This document shows, one piece after another, positions 8,173-15,808 of a stretch of 47,755 bases of DNA. Under the pieces are notes generated by a model. The model was not told the DNA's origin. It was given only the letters and a program-made list of their open reading frames with translations, and made no database searches. Position 1 is the stretch's first letter. Each line of letters begins with the position of its first letter. This DNA is from Nitrospirota bacterium (lineage in GTDB: Bacteria; Nitrospirota; Leptospirillia; Leptospirillales; Leptospirillaceae). A program made the position numbers and the translations under genes. The stretch covers positions 1 through 47,755 of the forward strand of contig JAMCWM010000029.1 in NCBI GenBank assembly GCA_023481175.1. Direction: 5' to 3'.

Positions 8173-8188
8173 TGGTATAAAAATTGCA
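8173..8188 (+). promoter_or_regulatory. Sigma-54 -24/-12 promoter before the GT2 block
   Basis: TGGTATAAAAATTGCA: GG at 8174-8175, GC at 8186-8187, 10 bp between, with an A-rich spacer. It is 57 bp before the ATG at 8246. The 211-bp gap between prsK and this gene otherwise holds a short imperfect dyad (GGCTC...GAGCC, about 8133-8153) and no clear terminator. Confidence 0.75.
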
Positions 8189-8245
8189 TTAAAATTCATG
8201 AATATAAAGAAGATTTCTCGATCCACGTCGGAGAAGGACTGATTG

Positions 8246-9349
8246 ATGGCATCTCCCGAGATTTCGCTGGTCATTCCTTTTTTCCGGGAAGGAGAGCTTC
8301 TCCGGGAGGCGATGGAGTGCGCTCTGGGACAGACCGCGGGGGATGTCGAGACCGTTCTGGTCGACAACAATGCCGATCCGGACAGCCGGCGTGTCGCCAT
8401 GGAGTTTTCCGGACGGTATCCGAAGTCGGTGCGTCTTGTCCATGAATCACTCCAGGGAGCCTGCGCCTCGAGGAATCGGGGACTCCGCGAGGCCAGGGGG
8501 CGTTTTGTGGCCTTTCTCGACGGCGATGACCTCATGGATCCGGACCGTCTGAGGCTCCAGCGGGAGGCTTTCCTTGAAAACCCGGGAACGGCCCTCGTGA
8601 GCGCCTGGTACGACCGGGTCTCGATGGACAACCGGTCGGTCGTCCGGAGGAACGTCTCCGAGACCGAACCCTCCATCTGGCTTGAGTCGCAGAAGATCCT
8701 CAGGGACCTCTACCCCGCGGGACCTGGTTCGGGATCGGGGTCGACGCTTCATTTCCCCCTTCTCTCGACCACCTTCTTCGAAAGGGAGACGGCGCTTTCC
8801 GCCGGGGGATTCGAAGACCGCCTGAATCCCCGGTGGTTCGAGGACATCGAATTCTATCTCCGGATGTACAAAAAGGGGGAGTTCCTCAAGATTCCCCGTT
8901 CCCTCGTCCGCTACCGGAGCCCTTCTCCCGAGGCCGCGGAGGTGAAGCGACGCCAGATGGACTGGGTCGGAATGGTCCGCCACATGGATCTTTTCTACCG
9001 GATCGTGGAAGAAAATTTCGGACGCTCCCCCCGGATATTCCGGAGGATCGCCGCTCTCTGGCTCCGCCACGAAAGCCTCAATTTCTTCCGGTACAGGGAC
9101 GGGAGATCGCTCGGGATCCGCATGCTGGAGCGGTCCCTTCGTGCCGATCCGGCATCTTTGTCCGCCTGGAAGCTCTGGGTCAAGGCCCATCTCCCTCAAA
9201 AATTCTATCCGGGGCTATTCTGGTTCCCCGGGTTCATGGAAGGGGCCCTTCCTCCCGGGGCCGACAGGACTCTGGTCGAGGGGTTGTTTTCCCCAATCCC
9301 CGGGGATACAGGAACACCTGAGCTGGTTGCCACGCGTGACAGGGGGTAG
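8246..9349 (+). CDS. GT2 glycosyltransferase (paralogue 1 of 3)
   Basis: A 367-residue GT-A glycosyltransferase. It shows the N-terminal ISLVIPFFREGELL strand, VLVDNNAD, and the metal/nucleotide motif DGDDLMDPDR. The C-terminal third carries a helical segment ending in FYPGLFWF, which is also present in the proteins from 9354 and 11203 and marks a local paralogue family. The enzyme should add one sugar to the growing lipid-linked oligosaccharide in the cytoplasm; donor and acceptor are unknown. A TTG codon directly precedes the chosen ATG. It is the first gene behind the sigma-54 promoter at 8173, and the next gene starts 4 bp after its stop. Composition is GC-rich like the core of the locus. 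Confidence 0.88.
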   Translation: MASPEISLVIPFFREGELLREAMECALGQTAGDVETVLVDNNADPDSRRVAMEFSGRYPKSVRLVHESLQGACASRNRGLREARGRFVAFLDGDDLMDPDRLRLQREAFLENPGTALVSAWYDRVSMDNRSVVRRNVSETEPSIWLESQKILRDLYPAGPGSGSGSTLHFPLLSTTFFERETALSAGGFEDRLNPRWFEDIEFYLRMYKKGEFLKIPRSLVRYRSPSPEAAEVKRRQMDWVGMVRHMDLFYRIVEENFGRSPRIFRRIAALWLRHESLNFFRYRDGRSLGIRMLERSLRADPASLSAWKLWVKAHLPQKFYPGLFWFPGFMEGALPPGADRTLVEGLFSPIPGDTGTPELVATRDRG

Positions 9350-9353
9350 AGTC

Positions 9354-10433
9354 ATGGGGATCGAGATTTCTGTGGTCATCACCTGCTATCGGGAAGGGGA
9401 TCTTCTTGGGGAAACTCTTGAATCCGCCCTGGACCAGACCTTCCCGGACTACGAGATCCTTCTCGTCGACAACAACGCGGACGAGAAGACCGTCGATGTT
9501 GCGCGCCGCTATGCCGAAAAATATCCGGAAAAGATCCGGGTCGTGAAAGAGTCGGAGCCGGGAATCTCGTCCGCCAGAAACCGGGGAATTGCCGAAAGCC
9601 GGGGCCGCTACATCGCCCTGCTCGACGGCGACGACCTCATGAAACCGGATCGGCTCGAGAAACAGTACCAGGCCTCCCTGGCGCATCCGGAGGCGCTCCT
9701 CTTTTCGTCATCCTATGAGATTTTCGTCGTCGAGGACGGAAAGAAAAACTTCTTTTCCGTCCAGAAGGATATCCATCTTGATTGGGTGGAGATGGTCTTC
9801 AAATCCCAGAAGGACCCCTTTCTCCGAAGCTTTTATGTTCCTCTTCCTTCGACAATCTTCTTCGAACGAAATAAAGTCTTGGATTTGGGTGGATTCGACA
9901 CTTTTTTCGACACCAGACCTGGGGAAGATATTTTTTTTGCAGTAAACAATTGGAGCAAGGGAAAGTTTTTTCATGTCAACGAAGTCCTTTTGTCATATAG
10001 GGCCAAAGCGCGAAATTTGAAAAACAAACTTTCGAAATCATGGGTTCAGAGGACTGAACGGCAAGATCGAATTATTAGAACACTCTATGCACTTTATGGT
10101 GATTCTTATCCCGAGATTCACAAATCCCTTCGAAAACTCAGGGCATTTTGGCTTCGTGAAAACTCCCTGAACTATTTTTCATGCAGGGAAGGAAAAAAAT
10201 TTGGAGATCTTCTTTTGAAGAGAAGTCTCTTGGACGATCCATTTTCATTGGAAACATGGAAGATGGTAGTCAAGAGATCGCTACCGGAAAGGTTTTATCC
10301 CAAGCTTTTCTGGTTTGATCGATGGGAGTCCTTGCCATCTCAAGTCAACCATGAATTCATTGTCAGAACATTTGGGTTGAGAGGTGCAAGAAAGGAGTCC
10401 GACAAAAATGATTACAAAGTCAGTTGTCCCTGA
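9354..10433 (+). CDS. GT2 glycosyltransferase (paralogue 2 of 3, mosaic composition)
   Basis: A 359-residue GT-A enzyme related along its whole length to the protein from 8246. It has ISVVITCYREGDLL, LLVDNNAD, DGDDLMKPDR, and a C-terminal LRENSLNYFSCREGKKF...FYPKLFWF. The ATG at 9354 is 4 bp after the preceding stop; a longer in-frame reading inside the upstream gene is a shadow. The first ~330 bp are GC-rich, but from about 9.7-9.85 kb onward the DNA becomes AT-rich with many AAA, TTT and ATT codons, while the frame and the homology continue. This suggests that a recombination junction lies inside the gene. The last 26 bp overlap the methyltransferase gene. Confidence 0.87.
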   Translation: MGIEISVVITCYREGDLLGETLESALDQTFPDYEILLVDNNADEKTVDVARRYAEKYPEKIRVVKESEPGISSARNRGIAESRGRYIALLDGDDLMKPDRLEKQYQASLAHPEALLFSSSYEIFVVEDGKKNFFSVQKDIHLDWVEMVFKSQKDPFLRSFYVPLPSTIFFERNKVLDLGGFDTFFDTRPGEDIFFAVNNWSKGKFFHVNEVLLSYRAKARNLKNKLSKSWVQRTERQDRIIRTLYALYGDSYPEIHKSLRKLRAFWLRENSLNYFSCREGKKFGDLLLKRSLLDDPFSLETWKMVVKRSLPERFYPKLFWFDRWESLPSQVNHEFIVRTFGLRGARKESDKNDYKVSCP

Positions 10434-11061
10434 ATATTTTAATTTTTTACGAAAAGAGATGATCGAATTCATACCCATGGAATGCAAGACGTTACTCGAT
10501 GTGGGCTGCGGTGCAGGGGCCTTCGGCTCTTTAGTCAAAAAAACATATGGTACGGAAGTTTGGGGAATCGATCCTTGTGATTCAGTTGCGGGAATCGCTC
10601 CTTCGAACCTTGATCATTTTCTTCTTGGTTGTTTTTCGGATGGATTGGATTTGCCCAAAAAATATTTCGAAGTGATTACCTTCAATGACAGTCTCGAACA
10701 TTTTCCTGATCCGCTCTCCCCTCTTCATACCTGTCGGGATCTTCTGGTGCCAGGAGGAATCATTGTATGTTCCGTTCCAAACGTAAGATATATTGAAAAC
10801 TTGAAACATCTTCTTATTGAAATGGATTGGGAATATGAGGACTCAGGAATCAGGGACAGGACGCATTTAAGATTTTTCACTAAGAAAAGCATTGCGAAAA
10901 CCTTCAAGGATGCTGGCTATAAGGTGGTATCTGTAAAGGGAATAAATCGACGCTATTGGTGGTGGGAGGGAAAGCGATTCCTGCCCATCAGGGTTCTCAT
11001 AGGAAAATGGATCATGGATATGAATTACCTTCAATTTGTTATAACTGCAACTCCGGAATGA
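10408..11061 (+). CDS. Class I SAM-dependent methyltransferase
   Basis: A 217-residue Rossmann-fold methyltransferase (Methyltransf_11/23 type). The AdoMet-binding motif I is LLDVGCGAGAFG (about residues 30-41), followed by an acidic residue in VWGIDPCDS, then FEVITFNDSLEHFPDP and LLVPGGIIVCSVPN, the usual motif order. The ATG at 10408 has GAAAGGAG about ten bases upstream; a GTG at 10384 is an alternative. It overlaps the end of the GT2 gene by 26 bp. In EPS and O-antigen loci such enzymes often O-methylate a sugar, so it may decorate or cap the polymer; the substrate cannot be read from the sequence. The gene is AT-rich relative to the core. Confidence 0.82.
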   Translation: MITKSVVPEYFNFLRKEMIEFIPMECKTLLDVGCGAGAFGSLVKKTYGTEVWGIDPCDSVAGIAPSNLDHFLLGCFSDGLDLPKKYFEVITFNDSLEHFPDPLSPLHTCRDLLVPGGIIVCSVPNVRYIENLKHLLIEMDWEYEDSGIRDRTHLRFFTKKSIAKTFKDAGYKVVSVKGINRRYWWWEGKRFLPIRVLIGKWIMDMNYLQFVITATPE

Positions 11062-11202
11062 TTTTTGCCAAACCATCGTATGCCCTTGCTCGAGTCCGAA
11101 GATGACATCGACTTCAAGCAGGGGGTTTGGTTTGTGATGAGATTTGTACGGGTGTTTCCGCCCGGATGAAATGCTTCCTGTTGGTTGAATGGGGTATTTC
11201 AA

Positions 11203-12312
11203 ATGAGTGATCCAGAAATTTCTGTCGTTATTCCTGTTTATGGAAGAGATCTTGAGCTTTCGGAGTCGATAGAATCAGTTTTTGATCAAACCTTTAAAAA
11301 TTATGAAATTGTTCTGGTAGACAATAATGCCAAGAAGAATGCCCGGATAGTTGCTGAAGATTACGCAAATCGATTCTCAGGGAAGGTCAGGATCGTCCAT
11401 GAGCCTATCCAGGGAGTCTGCTCTGCGAGAAATACCGGAATAAAAAGTGCTCGAGGGAGAATTATTGCAACTCAGGATGAGGACGACATCATGAAGCCTC
11501 ACCGTCTTGAGTATCAGCGAGATCTCATTTTGAGCCGCCCGGATTTTTCAATGGTTACGTCTCTCTTTGACATAATGTCATCAGACGCTTCGATTATTTT
11601 GGAAAAGGATGTTTCTTCAGCAACTATTAATACTAAAAAATCATTTGGGATCATTGAAAGCAAGATCGTTTCTTTGTTCAAAAGCTATTTGGATGATGAC
11701 TATGCCTCCACATTTCATTTTTCAATTCCATCAGGATTCATGTTTTGGAAAAATAAGGCATTGGAAATCGGCTTATTTGATGAAGGGTTCAATCCGCAAT
11801 TTTTAGAAGATTATGATTTTCAGGTCAGAATGTTTACCCTTGGTCCTTTTGGACAGGTTCCCGAATCTCTTTTCCTTTTTCGCCGTTCCCAATGGCTGGA
11901 TAAAAAAAAGAATTCAGACACTCCTGAAAAATACCAGGTTCTTCCGAACTGGCACCAACAAGATCAGATTTTTTTTGATTCACTGCAAGATCATTTTCTG
12001 AAGATTTCAAACAAAAACAAAAGCCTCTTGAAGGAGATCAAAGCGGTTCTTCTAAGAACGACGGGTCTTCATGCTCTGAGATATCCTGATGGTGCGGTTA
12101 TCGGATCTTCTCTTCTGAAAAGAGCGTGGCTAGAAAATCCAAAGGATCTCTTTTCTTTGAAGCTGTACCTGAAAACCTTCCTTCCGAGTCATCAATATCC
12201 AAGAATTTTCTGGTTCGATGAATTTGAAAATGGAACACTCGCTCAGCTTCCAAAAGATTTTTTGCTCAAATTTCTTCGATCAAAACCTTGCGTGAATTCT
12301 GATGAGCAGTAA
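11203..12312 (+). CDS. GT2 glycosyltransferase (paralogue 3 of 3, AT-rich)
   Basis: A 369-residue GT-A enzyme, the most divergent of the three paralogues. It keeps ISVVIPVYGRDLELSESIE, VLVDNNAK and a C-terminal YPRIFWFDEFENG, but the DGDD motif is changed to DEDDIMKPHR. The two Asp residues needed for metal binding are retained. The ATG at 11203 is preceded only by a weak GGGG; a TTG at 11185 is possible. The 141 bp between the methyltransferase gene and this one show no recognisable site. The gene is AT-rich throughout and overlaps the next gene by 11 bp. It should transfer a sugar to the lipid-linked glycan; specificity is unknown. Confidence 0.85.
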   Translation: MSDPEISVVIPVYGRDLELSESIESVFDQTFKNYEIVLVDNNAKKNARIVAEDYANRFSGKVRIVHEPIQGVCSARNTGIKSARGRIIATQDEDDIMKPHRLEYQRDLILSRPDFSMVTSLFDIMSSDASIILEKDVSSATINTKKSFGIIESKIVSLFKSYLDDDYASTFHFSIPSGFMFWKNKALEIGLFDEGFNPQFLEDYDFQVRMFTLGPFGQVPESLFLFRRSQWLDKKKNSDTPEKYQVLPNWHQQDQIFFDSLQDHFLKISNKNKSLLKEIKAVLLRTTGLHALRYPDGAVIGSSLLKRAWLENPKDLFSLKLYLKTFLPSHQYPRIFWFDEFENGTLAQLPKDFLLKFLRSKPCVNSDEQ

Positions 12313-13597
12313 AAGAATAAAACGGCTTGCCGTTTTCTATCCATTCGGAGATTTTAATAATCCCAAATGTGGTGCCGCCATCAGAGTCAATTACATGGTG
12401 AAACTCTTATCAAGTAAAATTGAAGAAATAAGAGTGATGCAGCGCTGGAACAAGCCGTTTTCCAAAATGGACAATGTTCGGGTCGAAAGTCCGTTTGTCA
12501 AAGAGGAATCAATTCCATCAAGGATATTTGACAAAACATTTCGGGGTTTGTCCAGATTATTGAAAAATGAATCAAGATTTAACAGTGAAGAGATGTTTTT
12601 GAGGCAATTTCTCGAACCCTATGTCTTTCCTGAATTTAAACGAAGTGTTCAAGAGCTGTTGCATTGGTCAGATGCGGTCATTTTGGAATTCCCCTTCTGG
12701 GGAAGGTTGATCGAGAAAGAAATTCGTAAGGATAAAAAACCCTATATTATAACAGACCATGATTTTCTTTCTTCCCACATTAATTTTTCTCCAACCCTCA
12801 AACACCTCGTAAAAAATTTTGAGATAAAGACATTGAAAAATGCGACCCATGTAGTATCTGTTTCCGAAACGGATTCAAGTTTGTTTTATGATCAGGGCAT
12901 ACCTTCTCAAGTTATCGCCAATTCTACGGATTGTATTTTCTGGGGGCAGGAATTTCCTGGTGATCCGAAACTGTATCTGAAAAAGAGGGGAATTACTCTT
13001 CCTGACAATCCTTTTTGTTTTTTTGTGGGGGGATCTCATAATCCTAATAAAATTGCTGTCAAGGATATTCTCTATCTATCGTCCCTTATGAATGAGGAGG
13101 GAGATCCTTCTTTTGTCCTTGCCGGGACTTGCAGTACTCCCGGCAAAACATCAAACCTGATTTCCCTTGGAAGGGTCGACAGTGAAATTCTTCTCGCATT
13201 GTATAAGGCCTGCGATATTGTTCTGGTACCACTTAAGGCGGGGAGCGGATCTTCTGTAAAAACCATCGAAGCCATGGCGGCTGGGTGTTCAGTGATCGGG
13301 ACAACAGTAGGATTTCGAACGCTTGGACTGGAGAATGGACGACAGGTTATCATCGAAAATGATATTGAGAATTATCCCGGTCTTATTCGAATGCTTCTGA
13401 AAAACACATCCCTCCGACAATCTCTTGGCCATGAAGCCAAGATCTGGGCGTTTCAGATGGACTATCGCAGGATATTCCAGACATACTTTAATCTCCTTGG
13501 GTTGCCTGCAATGGATAATAAAGAACTTGCCCGAATGGAAGAAATAGATCGAGAGAATTTTTCCATAAATATGAAAAAACATGTTATTGGTGTGTAA
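12302..13597 (+). CDS. GT4-like glycosyltransferase
   Basis: A 431-residue GT-B protein. The N-terminal half begins with a Rossmann strand (RLAVFYPFGDFN) and has a conserved-looking ITDHDF segment. The C-terminal half shows FFVGGSHNPNK, LISLGRV, VLVPLKAGSGSSVKTIEAMAAG and IGTTVGFRTL, which matches the donor-binding domain of GT4 enzymes, although the canonical EX7E is modified. Its ATG at 12302 lies inside the end of the GT2 gene, implying translational coupling. Composition is AT-rich like its neighbours, so the whole stretch may have been acquired or exchanged together. It probably adds a sugar to the repeat unit or its branch. Confidence 0.78.
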   Translation: MSSKRIKRLAVFYPFGDFNNPKCGAAIRVNYMVKLLSSKIEEIRVMQRWNKPFSKMDNVRVESPFVKEESIPSRIFDKTFRGLSRLLKNESRFNSEEMFLRQFLEPYVFPEFKRSVQELLHWSDAVILEFPFWGRLIEKEIRKDKKPYIITDHDFLSSHINFSPTLKHLVKNFEIKTLKNATHVVSVSETDSSLFYDQGIPSQVIANSTDCIFWGQEFPGDPKLYLKKRGITLPDNPFCFFVGGSHNPNKIAVKDILYLSSLMNEEGDPSFVLAGTCSTPGKTSNLISLGRVDSEILLALYKACDIVLVPLKAGSGSSVKTIEAMAAGCSVIGTTVGFRTLGLENGRQVIIENDIENYPGLIRMLLKNTSLRQSLGHEAKIWAFQMDYRRIFQTYFNLLGLPAMDNKELARMEEIDRENFSINMKKHVIGV

Positions 13598-13689
13598 GTT
13601 ATTTCGTAATATTATATTTATTAATTGCGAATGGTCGCATTAAGAAGACGTCGAAACTTTGTCGAAAGCCCACGAATATTGGAGGTTCC

Positions 13690-15732
13690 ATGGAGTCGTC
13701 CCGAAAGAGTTTTACTATTGGAATTCTTGTCGGGTTTGTCGTAGGCGTTTCGATGGTTGGAATCGTTGCGGCTGGATTAGGGTACATGGCTCTCAAGAAC
13801 CCCCACGGAGCCCTCGTCCGATTTGCGCTCAGCAAGGCCCATCTGTTTACCGGCGTGCTGGGGCCGCTTGTTTCCATGAAGCATCTGGCCACAAGTGCCG
13901 CCGCCAAGCTCAAGGATCCTGCCCTGAAGGCCAAATACCCTTTTTCTTTCCAGGAGGTGCCTTTTTCGGGCTCCAGAGTGGAACGATCGGGATCCCTGGT
14001 TTCCTGGATCGCTCCTTTTTCTGATCGGGTCGGACCCGATGTCGTCCCTCCCGGATCCATGATGAGACGCCCGGGGAAAACCCGCCCTGTCAGGCTCATC
14101 GGCCTCAAGGGAGAAACCCTCTCCTTCCAGATCGTCTTGAGGGCAAAAGACAGGCTCGACAATGTCGCGGTCTCTCTTCGTCCCGGCCCTGGGGCCTCCT
14201 GTATCGAAATCCATCGATTCAAGGAAATCTATCTGAAGGTTGTCCAGAACCAGGGGGGAACCCTCAAGAAAATCGTCAATCCCGACCCCCTCATTCCCTT
14301 TACCAATCCCTATTCTCCGGGACAACAGCTGGTGCCGAGGCTTTCCCTTTCCGAAGACAAGAACCAGCCGGTCTGGTTCGATATTCATCTTTCGGATACC
14401 TGTCAGGGGGGCGATTACACCGCCACACTTCGGGTCGAACAGGACGGCCGGACCCTTCGGAATACCCCGATCAAGATCCATGTCGTCAACGCGACCCTTC
14501 CGAAAGATGTGGGATTCGATCGCTGGATGCAGCTTTACATGGGCCGCTTCTTCAACGGGGAATACATCGCCAACGATCAGATGCTCCGGCCGATGCTGGC
14601 GAAGTACTTCGCCATGGCGCACAAGTACGGGTTTGCCGCAAGCGGCTGTCTGACCATCGGCCCCAACATCCAGTGGGACCAGAACACCGGTCGTATCGCC
14701 TCTGTCGACTGGTCCAAATTCGACTCCATGTTCGGGGATTATCTCTCCGGGAACCTTACGGGATCATCGCCTAATGCCTGGTGTCTCCCTTCGCTCGGTC
14801 CCTATGTGCTGGGAACCGTGGGTGGGTTCACCTACATGACGGGAACCCCTTCCGAACTCTCCGACTGGAAGAAGCTCCCCCGGCAGGTGACGATCGAAGA
14901 GACCAGGGCCATCGTCCGGCATTGGAAGGAGAAGGGTTGGCCCTTGTCCAAGGGCTTTGTCTACGTCTGGGATGAGCCGATGCACCAGCTCTATTACCCG
15001 GCTGTCTACAAATTGATTGCCGAGATCGCGGACGCCATCCATGACGGCTCCGACAATCAGATCCGGGTCATGCTGACCGACGACCCCTATATCTGGGACC
15101 GGCACGAGACGGGCCACCACAAGAGCGTCATGTACGACAAGATCGATATCTGGTCTCCGTCCAGCATTACCTATATTCCGGATAAAATCCTTCCCTACCA
15201 GAAAAAAGGGAAACGCGCCTGGTTTTACCAGGGAGGTCCCCCCTTTACCGGCCAATCGGATATCACGGGGTCGGGGCCGGGCCTGAGGATGTGGTTCTGG
15301 ACGGCCTGGAAGTACAAGCTTGACGGCCTTTTCTACTGGGCCGCGGATTTCTGGTCCGGAAACGCCATCGACAACAACCCCTATACCCATGGGGGAACCG
15401 AGGATGGAGTCGTCTTCTATCCAGGCCATCAGCTCCATTTCATCGGGCTACCGGATATTGACGGACCGGTTCCTTCCATCCGGATGGCTCAATGGAGGCG
15501 GGGCTATGACGACTACCGGTATTTCGTGATGCTGAAGGAAAAGGGGAAAAAATCAGAGGTCGATGCGATGGTGAACGGACTTGTTCGCCATGCCTTGAAC
15601 GATGGGGGGTATTTCCCCTACTGGCGTATTCCCCTGTGGCACAGGCCCGGCGACTGGAACCACGATCCCCGGGCCTGGCACAAGGCCCGGGTGGCGCTGG
15701 CCGAAGAGATCGAGAAGCTGTATTCCCGATGA
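13690..15732 (+). CDS. Membrane-anchored DUF4091 protein, glycoside-hydrolase-like
   Basis: A 680-residue protein with an N-terminal membrane anchor (IGILVGFVVGVSMVGIVAAGLG, about residues 9-30) and a large extracytoplasmic part. The C-terminal two thirds resemble DUF4091 proteins, which are predicted TIM-barrel glycoside hydrolases: GFVYVWDEPMHQLYY, then WFYQGGPP, MWFWTAWKYKLDGLFYWAADFW and the tail motif RRGYDDYRYFVMLKE. The acidic residues in WDEP are candidates for catalysis. GGAGG stands four bases before the ATG. It could trim or process the exported polysaccharide at the periplasmic face of the inner membrane; this role is inferred. The first ~100 bp are AT-rich, then GC-rich composition resumes. 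The 92-bp gap before it holds a small dyad (TTGCGA-ATGG-TCGCA) of unknown meaning. Confidence 0.75.
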   Translation: MESSRKSFTIGILVGFVVGVSMVGIVAAGLGYMALKNPHGALVRFALSKAHLFTGVLGPLVSMKHLATSAAAKLKDPALKAKYPFSFQEVPFSGSRVERSGSLVSWIAPFSDRVGPDVVPPGSMMRRPGKTRPVRLIGLKGETLSFQIVLRAKDRLDNVAVSLRPGPGASCIEIHRFKEIYLKVVQNQGGTLKKIVNPDPLIPFTNPYSPGQQLVPRLSLSEDKNQPVWFDIHLSDTCQGGDYTATLRVEQDGRTLRNTPIKIHVVNATLPKDVGFDRWMQLYMGRFFNGEYIANDQMLRPMLAKYFAMAHKYGFAASGCLTIGPNIQWDQNTGRIASVDWSKFDSMFGDYLSGNLTGSSPNAWCLPSLGPYVLGTVGGFTYMTGTPSELSDWKKLPRQVTIEETRAIVRHWKEKGWPLSKGFVYVWDEPMHQLYYPAVYKLIAEIADAIHDGSDNQIRVMLTDDPYIWDRHETGHHKSVMYDKIDIWSPSSITYIPDKILPYQKKGKRAWFYQGGPPFTGQSDITGSGPGLRMWFWTAWKYKLDGLFYWAADFWSGNAIDNNPYTHGGTEDGVVFYPGHQLHFIGLPDIDGPVPSIRMAQWRRGYDDYRYFVMLKEKGKKSEVDAMVNGLVRHALNDGGYFPYWRIPLWHRPGDWNHDPRAWHKARVALAEEIEKLYSR

Positions 15733-15808
15733 TCCGGTCCGTCCTGCAATCCGAGCATGAAAATTGCATGAACGATCCTTCGAAAATGACCCATTTTTCG
15801 GAGGACGG

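Noticed and set aside
13690-15732. DUF4091 protein or beta-barrel as a PEP-CTERM substrate
   Set aside because: Neither ends in a PEP motif, hydrophobic helix and basic tail.
15754-15769. AGCATGAAAATTGCAT as a sixth sigma-54 promoter before the beta-barrel gene
   Set aside because: The -24 GG is AG; the TTGCA part and spacing fit, so it is a weak candidate only.
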